From positions 124,001 to 188,000 of the forward strand of contig FJUW01000024.1 in the NCBI GenBank assembly GCA_900074885.1: DNA of 64,000 nucleotides, in the 5' to 3' direction. This document shows, one piece after another, positions 13,263-23,220 of the stretch. The DNA comes from Rhynchosporium graminicola (lineage: Eukaryota; Ascomycota; Leotiomycetes; Helotiales; Ploettnerulaceae). Both the position numbers and the translations under genes were made by a program. Positions within the stretch are counted from its first letter, which is position 1. Each line of letters begins with the position of its first letter. A model generated the notes under the pieces. It did not search any database, was not told the origin of the DNA, and saw only the letters and a program-made list of their open reading frames with translations.

Positions 13263-13464
13263 TATAACGGCGCATAGTATACGTGGCAGATACGGGCCAG
13301 TATCGGTGCCTTAGGCATACCCTCCTTGTATATATAGAAGGTGCAGACTCCTTTAGAGCTCTGTATCTTTCTGTTTCCTTCGTACTAGACTATATAAGAT
13401 CGCTCTTAGCCTCCCTACTTGTTTATTCTTGCTTATATACCGCCTTGAGTCTTGTGTCGTTACA
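13263..13464 (+). repeat. 3' LTR of element E
   Basis: 202 bp, near-identical to 12165-12366 but with fewer C-to-T changes (for example its end GTGTCGTTACA). Positions 13368-13464 correspond to the U5-side segment shared with the C-family LTR at 48904-49000. Confidence 0.9.
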
Positions 13465-13469
13465 ATAAG

Positions 13470-14225
13470 AGCGCTAATACGCCTTTTGCTACTAGTTCAG
13501 AGGTTTCTATAGTTAAATTCAAGGGAGTAGCTACTCTATAAGAAATTAAGCTATATCAATAGCTTTACGGTAGTTTATAGTACCTAGCTTATACTCGCTG
13601 GGATATACTATACTACTGCTCTATACTATTATAATTTCTAATAAATCCATTACCTTAATACCTTGCGAGCGCTAAGAGAGTACTTACGTACCTATAAGGT
13701 ACGAAGTACTAAACTACGACTTACAGAGGAGAAATTACAAATAGAAAGAAGATGAAATTAAGAGGTTTCTGCGACTCTAATTAGGCCGGTAACCGAATCG
13801 ATAGAGTATCGCATACCGGAGTGTGTTTCTTCCTTATAGGAGGTGTTTTCTCAGTTATTTCAAAGCGATAGACTATAGTAGCTCTTGCCTCTACGGAAGC
13901 AGAGTATATAGCTATATGCGCCTTTACTAGAGAAGTATTATAGATATGCTAAGTACTGAAGGAGCTAGGCTATAATAAGCTAGACTCTAGGAGTATAGAG
14001 ATATAGTACGATAATCAGGGAGCTTTATCTCTATCGGAGAACCCTAAATTATACTAATGTACTAAGTATATTGATATTAAATTCTACTACTTTCGCTAGG
14101 AGGTCGCTAGAGGTTATTTAGACCCTTAGTATATACCCTTAAAAGAGAACGCGGCAGACGGTTTTACTAAACTACTTAGCTTATAAGACCTTAAGGCCTT
14201 TGTAGTAATACTGAATATGACTATT
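13470..14225 (+). pseudogene. copia RNase H remnant (after element E)
   Basis: Continuation of copia pol: YQ.LYGSL and LAYTR.DILYY, then the RNase H signature ALASTEAEYIA (about 13878-13913) and TKYIDIKF (about 14060). Stops in frame. Ends near 14225. Confidence 0.75.
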
Positions 14226-14682
14226 TTATACCTAGAATAAGGGGTGTAGATATCAATCGGGAAGGTAGACTATCTTAAAGGAATTATAGAACCTGGGGTT
14301 TATTTAGTTCACGTGATATCGAGGTATGGTTCTAGTCTCCAGGGGTGTTACTATACGTACGTATACGATAGTATAATCGACTAATTACAGGAAATTGGAT
14401 TACTCGTACCTGTAGAAGTTACCGACTTTATGGTATCTCTACAGAGGGGTGTGTTGCGAGGATATGGGTCTTGGCATGGATCAGGTGACTATAGTCACGT
14501 GCATAGTCCGTGCGGATATTCCTAGATAATATCTTCTGTCGACTCTCCATAGTAATTAGTACTACAATGCAACCAACATCATTCAACTACTCTATGCCTT
14601 ACTCTGAAGATCAACGTAACCTTGCGATAACTCTTGTGCTTTCCAAGAAACCATACGGCTACAATTAAACTCATTAAATTCC
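14226..14682. other. copia 3' end and border between the AT-rich block and the genes
   Basis: No gene seen. TpA density falls across this stretch. ACAGAGGGG followed by TGTGTTGCGAGG at about 14441 could be a polypurine tract and the start of a 3' LTR, but I found no matching 5' copy. The 3' UTR of pwp2 must lie here. Confidence 0.4.
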
Positions 14683-17443
14683 CTACCCTAATCCGATCCA
14701 TCCCTCATCCCCCGCACCCACCTCACCCATATCCTCATCCTCCCCATTCCTAATCAACATTTGCCCATCTACAATCTTTTCCAAAGGCTGGCTTAGTCCA
14801 TACTCAATCGTATAACAATTCTCCTCAAACACTCTTAAAGTATCCTGCTGAATCCTCGTCACACTTCTCTCTATAACCCTTAACTCAGCATCTAACATGC
14901 CTTTATTATCTTGTATCCACCGGCCGTGAGAATCGACAATGGCTACCATCCAGAGAAGACAGAATTGAATGTGTGGGGATTCTTCTGTCTCCTTGGCTAC
15001 CAAGCGAAGGAGACGTTGGAGGTAGACTACGGGGAGGGATTTTGTGACGAGAGGGATATCTGTGTATGGAATTCTTTCGAAGACTCGGCGTAATAAGGAG
15101 GCCTCGTTGAGACGGAATGCCATGACGAGGGCTTTGAGGTAATCTTTCTCTGTTTCGAGAACGTTGAGGGTTGAGGCTGGTGTTACTTCTAGATCTAGAT
15201 CGATAGGGTCGAAAAGTGGTGTTGTATCTAAACTGTATATCAACAGGCCTTCGGTTGAAGCTGCGCAGAACGATCGTCCTGTAGGGGAGAACGCAACATC
15301 TGTTACTCGCACTTCTGGCATTCGCTTCCTGACTGATGGATCTCCACCACGTGTAGATCCTGGTAATGTCCTATCGATTCGGTCCTCGAGATCAGATGCC
15401 TCGCCTTGCTCATCTATCAGGCCGAGAGGTCCAGCCTCGGTCATGAGCTTACTGTTGAGGAATTCCTGGGTTCCGGAAAGAGAAAGATTGACGCTGACAG
15501 TGTATTTCTTCAGAAGGACAAGTGAATCGACAGAGTACAAACAAATATATTTACTGTTCCCACCCGCCAAGACGCACTCGCCATCAGCGCTGTATTTGAT
15601 GCTGCTGAAACTCTTGGTTCCTGCTGCATTGGCCGCCGTCCGTCGGTCGGTTATTTTGCGGCCCCCGGACACATCTCTCCTCCCATCAACACCTGATTTT
15701 TGATGTGCTTCGGAGACGGTCCAGAATGTGAGTTGGCCATCCAGTGTCGAAACAGCCAATTGCAGCGAGTCGGGCCTGAAAGCAACGTTGAGCACATCTG
15801 CTTGAAGTTGCAGAGGCTCACTAGTTTGCGTGCGGTCGAAAATAGACCAGATTCTTACTGTATGATCCCAACTACCACTGACCACGACACTTCCGTTTGG
15901 CGCGAAAGCCAAGCTTGAGACTGGTCCTTCATGCCCGGAAAGTCTGTCTAGTAACTGTCCAGTTTGCACTGACCAAATGTGAATATCGAAAGAATCAAGC
16001 GATCCTGCACAAACCACTTCTCCACTTGGGTCTACAGCCAGGCAAGAGAATGAGAGCCGAGTCGGTGCTGTAAATGTGCGAAAGTTCCGGTACCTAATCA
16101 GGTCCCAAGCTCGTATCGAGCCATCCAGACTTGCTGTGAACAGCACATTCCCCCTTTTAGCAAACTCGCAGGCCGTTACGCCGCTGACATGTTCGGTGAA
16201 CGTAGCAATTGAGAAGCCAGAATTCACATCCCACACTTTGATTTTTCCGTCATCTGCAGTTGTTACAATCTTTTGCCCATCCGGCGAGTATACCAAGGCA
16301 TTCATCGAATCGAAATGTCCTTGTTGTTTTAAGATCTGATTTTCGGACTCCCATTCCCATACTAGCAACTGGCCCAACTTGGAAGCTCCAAACGCTAACC
16401 AATCCCCGGACTTATTGATGGTGACAAAGTCGATGTCGTTTTGCGAAATGCTCAGACTGTGAATCATGTTGAACTCCGGCATTTCATAAAGACCGAATAT
16501 TCCGTTTGAGAAGCCAGCAACAAGCAGATTTCGTTCGGCATGGAAAACTGCGCATGTGACTTTCGCATTTTGCTGAAGGAAGAAATGCCTTTTCGTTATT
16601 CGCCACCTGGCGTGGGAGTCATTATCGTCGTCATCCTCATCCCGTTCCTGTGCGTTCTCTCCAGCAAGGTATTTCCGTTCGAACACTGCTCCATCTTTAC
16701 TTATGGTATATATCGTCTCTTGGTCCTTGGAAAAATATGCTCCCAAAACTCCTTCACGGTGTCCGCCCAAAACGGTCTTTGCTGATACATCTTCTGATTC
16801 CAAACTCCATACCCGTGCAGTCAGATCCTTGGATGCACTGAGAAAGAAACGGGAATCTCCTGACCATTCGATATCCTGAACAGCATCCGAGTGCCCTGCA
16901 TACCTCCGATGTAACACAAACGGTGCGAAGTCTAATTCCCCATCTGCGTTTTGGTCTGGTGTCGATGGTGTATGCCACACTTCGATATGTCTGTCGAGTC
17001 CTACAGCGAAATGTCTTCCAGACGAGGAAAATGATAGAGATGATACGGGTGATTTGAATGTGAAGTGGAAGAGGACGATTCGGCGTTGAACATGTGTGAG
17101 GATTGCCCGGCCATCCTGATCAACTGAGAGTAAAAGATTACCCCGCGGTGTCAGGCCTAATCGTGATATGTTCTTTCGATGCGCAAATGGCAATGTATGT
17201 GATTTGTTGCTATAGCATGGTTAATAAAATGCTACATAAACTTCTTGAATAGCCATACTTGACCAAGTCGAAGACCGTTACTCGATTTCCAACTGGGGAA
17301 TATAGAAGAGTGCCATCAGGACTGAAAAGCAGGTTTCCCTGGCTGTATACAGTCCCTAAAAGATTGGAGAACTGTTCAAAATTTTAGCCACACCCTTTAT
17401 TTCATGCGTCCAGCTCGAGATATACCTTAAACTCCGTCTTCAT
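14683..17443 (-). CDS. pwp2: Pwp2, U3 snoRNP / SSU processome WD40 protein
   Basis: Pwp2 (Utp1) is a core scaffold of the UTP-B complex in the 90S pre-ribosome, acting in the nucleolus in early 18S rRNA processing. Coding exons on the minus strand are 17443-17426 (18 nt, MKTEFK), 17371-17259 and 17209-14683, giving 885 aa. GT-AG junctions keep phase (donors GTATAT and GTATGG). The N-terminus MKTEFKFSNLLGTVY and the join ..FDLVNNKSHTLPFAHRKN fit the conserved Pwp2 start. Repeated WD40 units follow (..GHSDAVQDIEWS.., ..GHEGPVSSLAFAP..) and a C-terminal Utp12-like helical domain from about LNVLETEKDYLKALVMAFRL. Length is usual for the family (about 890-920 aa). It is divergent from the septin gene with 306 bp between the start codons, and its stop lies close to the transposon block. 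Confidence 0.93.
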
Positions 17444-17749
17444 TGTCACCGCTGCATTGGCATTTTCAAAGCTGATTTAAGTCCCGATCCTGAACTTTTT
17501 TTATCGCAATCAGTGGATCTTTTTCAGACAGCCGGGCCGAATGTTAATCCGGATTACGGCTAGTGTATTCGTATCGTTAGCGTTAACTGGGGTGAATTTC
17601 AGGGGAAGGGGCCCAAATCGGATCTCCAGAAAACAGAAGACAGCTTCTTTCTGAACCAGCTGTCTACAGATCTCTTTCACTATACCCACGAACCAAAGTC
17701 GGCCCTCGACACGAACGAAATCCCAAGAATCATAATATTATAACCGAAA
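17444..17749. promoter_or_regulatory. shared divergent promoter region of pwp2 and septin
   Basis: 306 bp between two divergent start codons. It must carry both promoters and 5' UTRs. I see no strong TATA box and no motif I can name. Confidence 0.5.
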
Positions 17750-19110
17750 ATGGCGCCAAATCCAACAGAAACCGCGTCCCATATCGGAATTGCGAAGTCA
17801 GTTGCCATTTCCCCTTTCCGCACAGCGCAGCCGTACTAACATCTACCAGTCTTCCCAATCAGCGACACAAGATAGTCGCAAAACGTGGTGCAGCTTTCAC
17901 TATTATGGTAGCAGGAGAATCAGGATTAGGAAAGACAACATGGATCAACACTCTGGTACGGATTGCCGCTGCGAAGTATGGTTTTTGATGTTAACACCTC
18001 CGAAGTTCTCTACTACGATCAAGAACTACGCAGACCACAAGCGCAGGCACGCAAAGCAAGTCGACAAAACTGTAGAGATCGAGATTACCAAGGCAGAGCT
18101 CGAGGAGAAGTTCTTCAAAGGTATGCGTGTTTTCAATTGAGTGCAGCTACCGTCACTAACAACTCGTAGTTCGTTTGACTGTTATTGATACCCCTGGCTT
18201 TGGAGACTATGTGAACAACCGCGATTCCTGGATGCCAATTATCGAGTTTCTCGATGATCAGCATGAGTCATATATGTTGCAGGAGCAACAACCTCGCCGT
18301 GTTGACAAGATTGATCTCCGAGTCCACGCGTGCCTGTACTTCATCAGACCGACTGGACACACCTTGAAGCCTTTGGATATTGAGGTCATGAAGAGATTAA
18401 GCTCCAGAGTCAACTTAATCCCAGTTGTCGCAAAAGCAGATACCCTCAGCCCAGCTGATCTGGCCCGTTACAAGCAGAGGGTAAGACGATGAAGATTGTC
18501 GTATGTTATTACACTAGCTAATTTGATCTAGATCCGCGCAGTTATCGAGGCACAGGGAATCAAAATCTACACACCACCAATTGAGGAGGATGATGAGGCC
18601 GCAGCTCAACACGCACGCAGCTTGATGGCCGCTATGCCATTTGCCGTTATCGGATCCGAGAAAGATGTCAAGACCAGTGATGGACGTATTGTCAAGGGTC
18701 GTCAATACTCATGGGGAGTTGCCGAAGTTGAAAACGAGGACCACTGTGATTTCAAGAAGCTACGATCGATTCTCATCCGAACTCACATGTTAGATCTAAT
18801 CCACACCACCGAAGAAGCCCACTACGAAGCCTACCGTGCGCAACAGATGGAGACCCGCAAATTCGGCGAGGCCAGACCAAGAAAGCTCGATAACCCCAAA
18901 TTCAAGGAAGAGGAGGAGAGTCTGCGCAAGAGGTTCACCGAGCAGGTAAAGATTGAGGAGCACCGGTTCAGACAGTGGGAGCAGAAGCTCATCAGTGAGC
19001 GTGATCGTCTTAACAAGGATTTGGAGAGCACGCATGCTGCTATCAAGTCTTTGGAGGGTGAGCTTGAGCAGATGCAAGGAAGTGCCGTTCGATCTCACGG
19101 TCGTCGCTAA
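17750..19110 (+). CDS. aspC/cdc12: septin, Cdc12/AspC type
   Basis: Septins are GTP-binding filament proteins that form rings and collars at septa and hyphal tips. Coding exons: 17750-17796, 17850-17955, 18006-18120, 18170-18480 and 18532-19110; 385 aa. All introns are about 49-53 nt, GT-AG, and keep phase. Visible: P-loop GESGLGKT (residues 38-45), DTPG (96-99), AKAD (177-180), the basic stretch NYADHKRRHAKQ, and a C-terminal coiled coil (about 300-370, ending ..GELEQMQGSAVRSHGRR). The start MAPNPTETASHIGIANLPNQ and the coiled coil favour the Cdc12 (Aspergillus AspC) group over Cdc3, Cdc10 or Cdc11. Paralogue choice is from memory of the family. Convergent with the kinase gene downstream. 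Confidence 0.9.
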
Positions 19111-19763
19111 ATACATCGCATTCTGACCGATGCTTGAAAGAAGGCTGAGATGATACCACGGCGTCTGTTTCTGCGGGGATTGCAAATCCAAAAGTTCTAG
19201 GAATTTGGAGTGCAGGTGAAGATGAAATGTCAGGTGTTGTACGCAGGTTCACTGACAACACACACCAGGGAGCTCTGGAGGATGGATGTCTGTGTGGCTT
19301 ATTTTCTCTTCTTTCTGAGCTTCTTTATTCTTACGGCTACCTTCTTTTGTGTTGGGAAGCTAGACCGCTTAATTATGAGGATGCAATAGCAGCTAGCTAG
19401 CTACCGATGTGGCAGGCTGGCTGGTGGGCTACCCCGACTTCTTTTCTCTTACTAGCTTTAGCCACGATGTAATTCATGCTTCCCTATGACCGAACAGATG
19501 ACTAAACTTGTGATTTTGTGTCTTCATTTACGTAATGCTGCAGATTTCATTACTGTGCTCGCTCCCCCGACATTTGTTATTTGTCTTTCTCATCAGGTCG
19601 GCCTATTCATCCCTACATCGCTCAAACCAAAATGCCGCCATTCCGATTCCCACGTATTTTCATGTAATCATCAATGCCTGGAGTTTGCTTCGTGTCTCCC
19701 TCACTCTTGATACAGTCATAAATACTTCCGATTCGTGACCAAGCCCATTCTTTACACCACAGC
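19111..19763. other. convergent intergenic region (septin / kinase)
   Basis: 653 bp holding both 3' UTRs. It is rich in T/C tracts, with a short repeat of GCTAGCTAGCTA near 19391. No gene or RNA recognised. Confidence 0.5.
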
Positions 19764-21411
19764 CTACACAGCATCCATACTGGCCCTCATAGTCAACTGC
19801 TCATTCTTGTTCCCCAACTTACTAATTTGCAAGAACGCGTCCACTCCATATCCCTCCAAGCTATGCACTTGCAGACTCCCAGCCCAATACTCGGCATACA
19901 CTCTACTAAGCGGTAAACCCATACCAAGTCTCAGGTCTGGTGGTCGGCTCGAGAGGCTAGATAGAGAACTATCGTGTCCAGAAATACTAGGCGGTGTTTG
20001 TGCTACATCCTTAGATGCGGATGATATGGAATCTCTCGATAGAGATTGTGAACACGGCGGCGGCGAAGATAGTCCCGATGGCATATCCGACGAAACGCGC
20101 AGTTCCTGCAACGTAGCCGCCATCTTCGGGACTTGTGTTAGGTTTTCTAATCGCTGTGATGATCGAGGCCCTTTGCTAAACGACCACAGATACGGTAATA
20201 TATCACGCGGTACTCCGCCTCCTTGGTCACTAACTCGTATAATCACATGTTGCGGCGCTTCACACACCGTCACTTCTATTGGCGGCGGCTCTGCGTTGTC
20301 CCATCCTCTCGGATGAGTCTTCTGTCGCTCGACCATGGCCTGCATGCTGTTCCGTAGCAGCTCACCTATGATGTATTCGAGATGTGAGAGAATGTAGGGG
20401 AATGTTGCATCCAGATGGCCGGAAAGTTTTATGACTGGGAGGATCGTGGAGGGGCCATAGGTTAGGAGGCATAGAGAGGAGACGGCGGAGAAGCACCGTT
20501 CTACTACTTCTCGCACGTTACACTTGAGAAAAACTTCGCCAACGAACTCAGTGTGTGCGCCTGTGGGTGTGCTTGGAGTGAGAGGTTGGGCGTCGGGGAA
20601 GTGCCAGGGAGAGTGGAAGGTTTCAGTTAGGGCGAGATGTTGTTCTGCTATTACGCGGCGGGAGATACGCTGGATTAATGTTAGATATTTTGCTTTGTGG
20701 GGGAAAGTGGGGGAGGGATGGGTACTCACAGAGCGTAAGATTGTATTCATGAATTTGTCCATATCCTCTGGCTTCATCAAATCCCTACACTCCAATACGC
20801 CCATAGCCAGCTTCGGGATAACAGTCAAATGCTCCTGCAGCGTCAAACTGATCTTCTTGCAGAACTTCTCGTTATCTTCCAAGCTCTTGATCTCGCGAAT
20901 CCGGCGTAAAGCCTCAAAGGCTTTGTAGTATAGCTCGTAGACTTGGCTGATGTGCGGGTTCGTTACTACAACGTAGGGAAGCGTTTGCATGTCCCGGATA
21001 CGATGGGCTAATCTGGGGGTTTGGGCTTAGTTGCGTTGTTTTTTTTTAGAGGGGAGGAGCAATGGAAGTACCGTGTGGGAAGTTCTGTTCGTACGTAGTT
21101 GGCGGAACTTATCAGACGTGCTTCGGTGAGGGAACGGCCGAAGACCATAAGTTGTCTGAGGCTTATTGGTCGGGCTTCTTTGCCTACCCATCTACAAGAT
21201 ATCAGTACTATCTCTTGCAGATATTAAGGAAGAGAACTCACTCGTCTAATGTCGAGGCTGGTCTCCATGGAGGAGTATTATAGCTTCTTGTTTTAGCTAC
21301 CGACATGGGATTTGATCTGGTACATTGCTGGAGTGAGTAAGAGGTACACCCAGCTCCGACTCTTGTCAACCGGAAGGTTTTTGGGCCATTACGCGGCCAG
21401 GATCGCAGCAT
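19764..21411 (-). CDS. mitochondrial pyruvate/branched-chain ketoacid dehydrogenase kinase (Pkp2-like)
   Basis: A mitochondrial protein kinase of the PDK/BCKDK family, which phosphorylates and inactivates the E1 subunit of an alpha-ketoacid dehydrogenase. Minus-strand exons: 21411-21242, 21191-21072, 21012-20730 and 20669-19764; 492 aa, like yeast Pkp2 (about 491). The first exon encodes a basic, acid-poor presequence (MLRSWPRNGPKTFRLTRVG). The conserved core includes PISLRQLMVFGRSL, LPTRLAHRIRDMQTLPYVVV and HLTVIPKLAMGVLEC. GHKL ATP-binding motifs: E294/N298 in ELLRNSMQA, D339 in DQGGG, and GMGLP at about 440. A Ser/Pro-rich insert of about 50 residues lies between the last two, in the ATP lid. 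The 60-nt third intron (20670-20729) is a multiple of three without a stop. Whether the substrate is PDH or BCKDH cannot be told from sequence alone. Confidence 0.9.
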
Positions 21412-22065
21412 GCTGGCGATTCCATGTGAAGTTCAAAGGGCGATTGAAGATGTATCGGGCTGAGGTTCGGATGAGCACTATAGTTCCAACTGTACGAGGA
21501 CGTGAAGTAAGTGGAGGAGCTAGCTTGTGAAGAGTCACAATGAGGGGTGCAGCCGTTTTGGCGATGCTTTCAATTGCTGTCTCGTGAGCATGCAGATAGA
21601 TAGATGCAGCTGTTGGTCACAGAGGTGTCAAGAATGAAGCTAGTCCCCGCTATACTTATAATTGGTATAGCTTATCGCGGGGGAGTGAAAAGCAAGGAAG
21701 TCTATTCACACGTCGAGGCATGTGAAGCCTCAATTGTGCAACTTTTTCTAAACATTCTTGGATAGTCTTAAAACAATGTCACATATCAACCTCTTGGCAA
21801 TGAAAACTTTCCTGTACTGAGATAATTCCGTAAGTTTTGAGATAGTCGGTCGTTTGTAAATAATGTGATGGGTCTTCCTGGTTTGTTTCGCGCCGTTCCG
21901 GAACTCGATTTTGACTTCCACGTGCTTCCGATAGATTGAGAGCCGCAATTTTGATAGAGCTCAACGCTATGTACCAGATCTCACGAATAACTTTCACTTT
22001 CTATGAGAAGTCTCCCTTCGAATCGCCATAAAAACCAACATCAAACTTCACCAAAAACCATCGTC
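21412..22065. promoter_or_regulatory. divergent promoter region between kinase and sfh5
   Basis: 654 bp between start codons. An imperfect inverted repeat (CCCCGCTATAC...GTATAGC...CGCGGGG) lies at about 21644-21682. No other recognisable site. An upstream in-frame ATG at 22003 has a poorer context than the chosen sfh5 start at 22066. Confidence 0.45.
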
Positions 22066-23220
22066 ATGAGTTTCGTACCTGAAGCATCGGTTCCTGCAAC
22101 CAATCCGCAGCTTTCTACCTCCGAGGAGAAGAAGCTTGAAGCTTGTGAAGCTACGCTGACAGCTACCCAGGGCGGCCCAGCCACCGTCGTAGCTCCCGCT
22201 CCAGCTTCTGGTGTTGACCCCAAGACAAGCCACACAGACGCAGCTGATGAAAAGAAAATCAATGCCGATGCTGATGCTGATGCTGAAGACAAGACCGCTA
22301 CCACAGCCGAGGAGCAGAAGCCAGTCGCTACTCCCCAAGAACAACTGCTCGCCGAGCTCCCCTCAATCATTCAAGAAGCCTCACACAACGAGATCTGGGG
22401 CGTGACTCTCAAAGATAGATCGCACGTACCAACCACCATCGTTCTTGAGAAATTCCTCAGAGCCAACACCAAAAATGTCGCCAAGGCCAAGTCTCAGCTG
22501 ATTGAAGCTTTGAAGTGGAGAAAGAAGATGGATCCTGCTAAGCTTCTCGATGAAGTCGAGTTCGACAGATCGAAGTTTGGGGGCTTGGGATTCGTGACTG
22601 TCTATCCTAAGACGGAGACTCCTGGCAAGGAGATTGTTACGTGGAATATTTATGGTGCCGTTAAGGACAATAAGAAAACTTTTGGGGATGTTGAGGAGTA
22701 TGTCATGCTTGAAAACTTCGGTCCAATTTTTGTGTTCTTGGATACTGACATGTATAGGTTCATCAAATGGCGCGCATCTTTGATGGAGCTCTCAGTCCGA
22801 GAACTCGACCTAGCATCCGCCACTGAGCCCATCCCCGCTGATGGTATCGATCCCTACCGCATGGTCCAGGTCCACGATTACCTTAATACCAGCTTCATCC
22901 GCATGGATCCCGCCATCAAAGTCGCTTCCAAGACAACCATCGACACTTTTAGCATGGCCTACCCCGAGCTTCTAAAGGAGAAGTTCTTCGTTAACATACC
23001 TCTGGTTATGGGCTGGGTCTTTTCCGCTATGAAGCTCTTTCTGTCTCCGGAGACGGTCAAGAAGTTCCATCCGTTGTCGTATGGCTCGAGCCTTGCGGGC
23101 GAGTTAAAGGGGTGGGGAAGCGAGTTGCCGGTTGCGTATGGCGGGAAGGGAAAGGACGTCAAAGAGGGGCTTACTGTTCGGTATGCCGATGAAGTTGCGA
23201 AGGTGGAGGCTAAGGAATGA
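22066..23220 (+). CDS. sfh5: Sfh5-type CRAL-TRIO (Sec14-like) phosphatidylinositol transfer protein
   Basis: Member of the Sec14 superfamily. SFH5-type proteins are annotated as phosphatidylinositol transfer proteins of the cytosol/ER, and yeast Sfh5 is reported to bind haem. Exons 22066-22697 and 22758-23220 give 364 aa. The intron (GTATGT...TATAG, 60 nt) is in frame and stop-free; removing it restores DVEEFIKWRASLMELS, which fits the family. An acidic low-complexity N-terminus (about 1-105, with an alternating Ala/Asp run) precedes the CRAL-TRIO N domain (IVLEKFLRANTKNVAKAKSQ) and the lipid-binding domain (MVQVHDYLNTSFIRMDP, AYPELLKEKFFVNIP). I chose the ATG at 22066 (purine at -3) over 22003. 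Divergent from the kinase gene, tandem with ubp15. Confidence 0.9.
   Translation: MSFVPEASVPATNPQLSTSEEKKLEACEATLTATQGGPATVVAPAPASGVDPKTSHTDAADEKKINADADADAEDKTATTAEEQKPVATPQEQLLAELPSIIQEASHNEIWGVTLKDRSHVPTTIVLEKFLRANTKNVAKAKSQLIEALKWRKKMDPAKLLDEVEFDRSKFGGLGFVTVYPKTETPGKEIVTWNIYGAVKDNKKTFGDVEEYVMLENFGPIFVFLDTDMYRFIKWRASLMELSVRELDLASATEPIPADGIDPYRMVQVHDYLNTSFIRMDPAIKVASKTTIDTFSMAYPELLKEKFFVNIPLVMGWVFSAMKLFLSPETVKKFHPLSYGSSLAGELKGWGSELPVAYGGKGKDVKEGLTVRYADEVAKVEAKE

Larger units (their letters stand above)
12165..13464 (+). mobile_element. non-autonomous LTR element E (TRIM-like), 1300 bp, TSD ATAAG
   Basis: Two 202-bp LTRs (12165-12366, 13263-13464) enclose an 896-bp interior in which I see no retrotransposon protein motif. 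TSD ATAAG is at 12160-12164 and 13465-13469, inside the copia pol. The last ~97 bp of the LTR closely match the corresponding end of the element C/solo LTR family, and the sequence after the 5' LTR (TTAAACAGAAAGATTAAGA) matches that of element C (TTAAATAAAAAGATTAAGA). The 3' end, a GCTCGAGGGCGAGC hairpin plus GGAAGGGGGTAA, resembles elements A and B. It is too short to move by itself and probably used proteins of a C- or A/B-type relative. Confidence 0.88.
2391..14450 (+). mobile_element. RIP-degraded Ty1/copia retrotransposon hosting two later insertions
   Basis: A plus-strand copia element whose parts appear in order: basic gag with zinc knuckle (about 2700-2755), protease motif FDTGATEH (from 9573), integrase (around 10056-10271), reverse transcriptase (LYSLKQSPR at about 11810-11840 and the degraded active-site motif TYINDFLV at about 11945) and RNase H (ALASTEAEYIA at about 13878-13913). 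The order protease-integrase-RT-RNase H is diagnostic of copia. Element A is inserted between gag and protease and element E between RT and RNase H. Removing each insertion with one copy of its TSD restores a continuous reading (SHYNKSR|..LFDTGATEH; FRITNYK|SANTPF). I did not find a convincing LTR pair, so the outer ends are approximate; a run ACAGAGGGG at about 14441 may be the polypurine tract. Confidence 0.75.

Noticed and set aside
12185..13468. Two near-identical 61-codon ORFs (12185-12370 and 13283-13468)
   Set aside because: They lie in the two LTRs of element E and are similar because the LTRs are; a related reading appears in the solo LTR at 48846-49040. Not genes.
15164..15703. 179-codon ORF opposite pwp2
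   Set aside because: Antisense shadow of the WD40 coding sequence; no independent coding sign.
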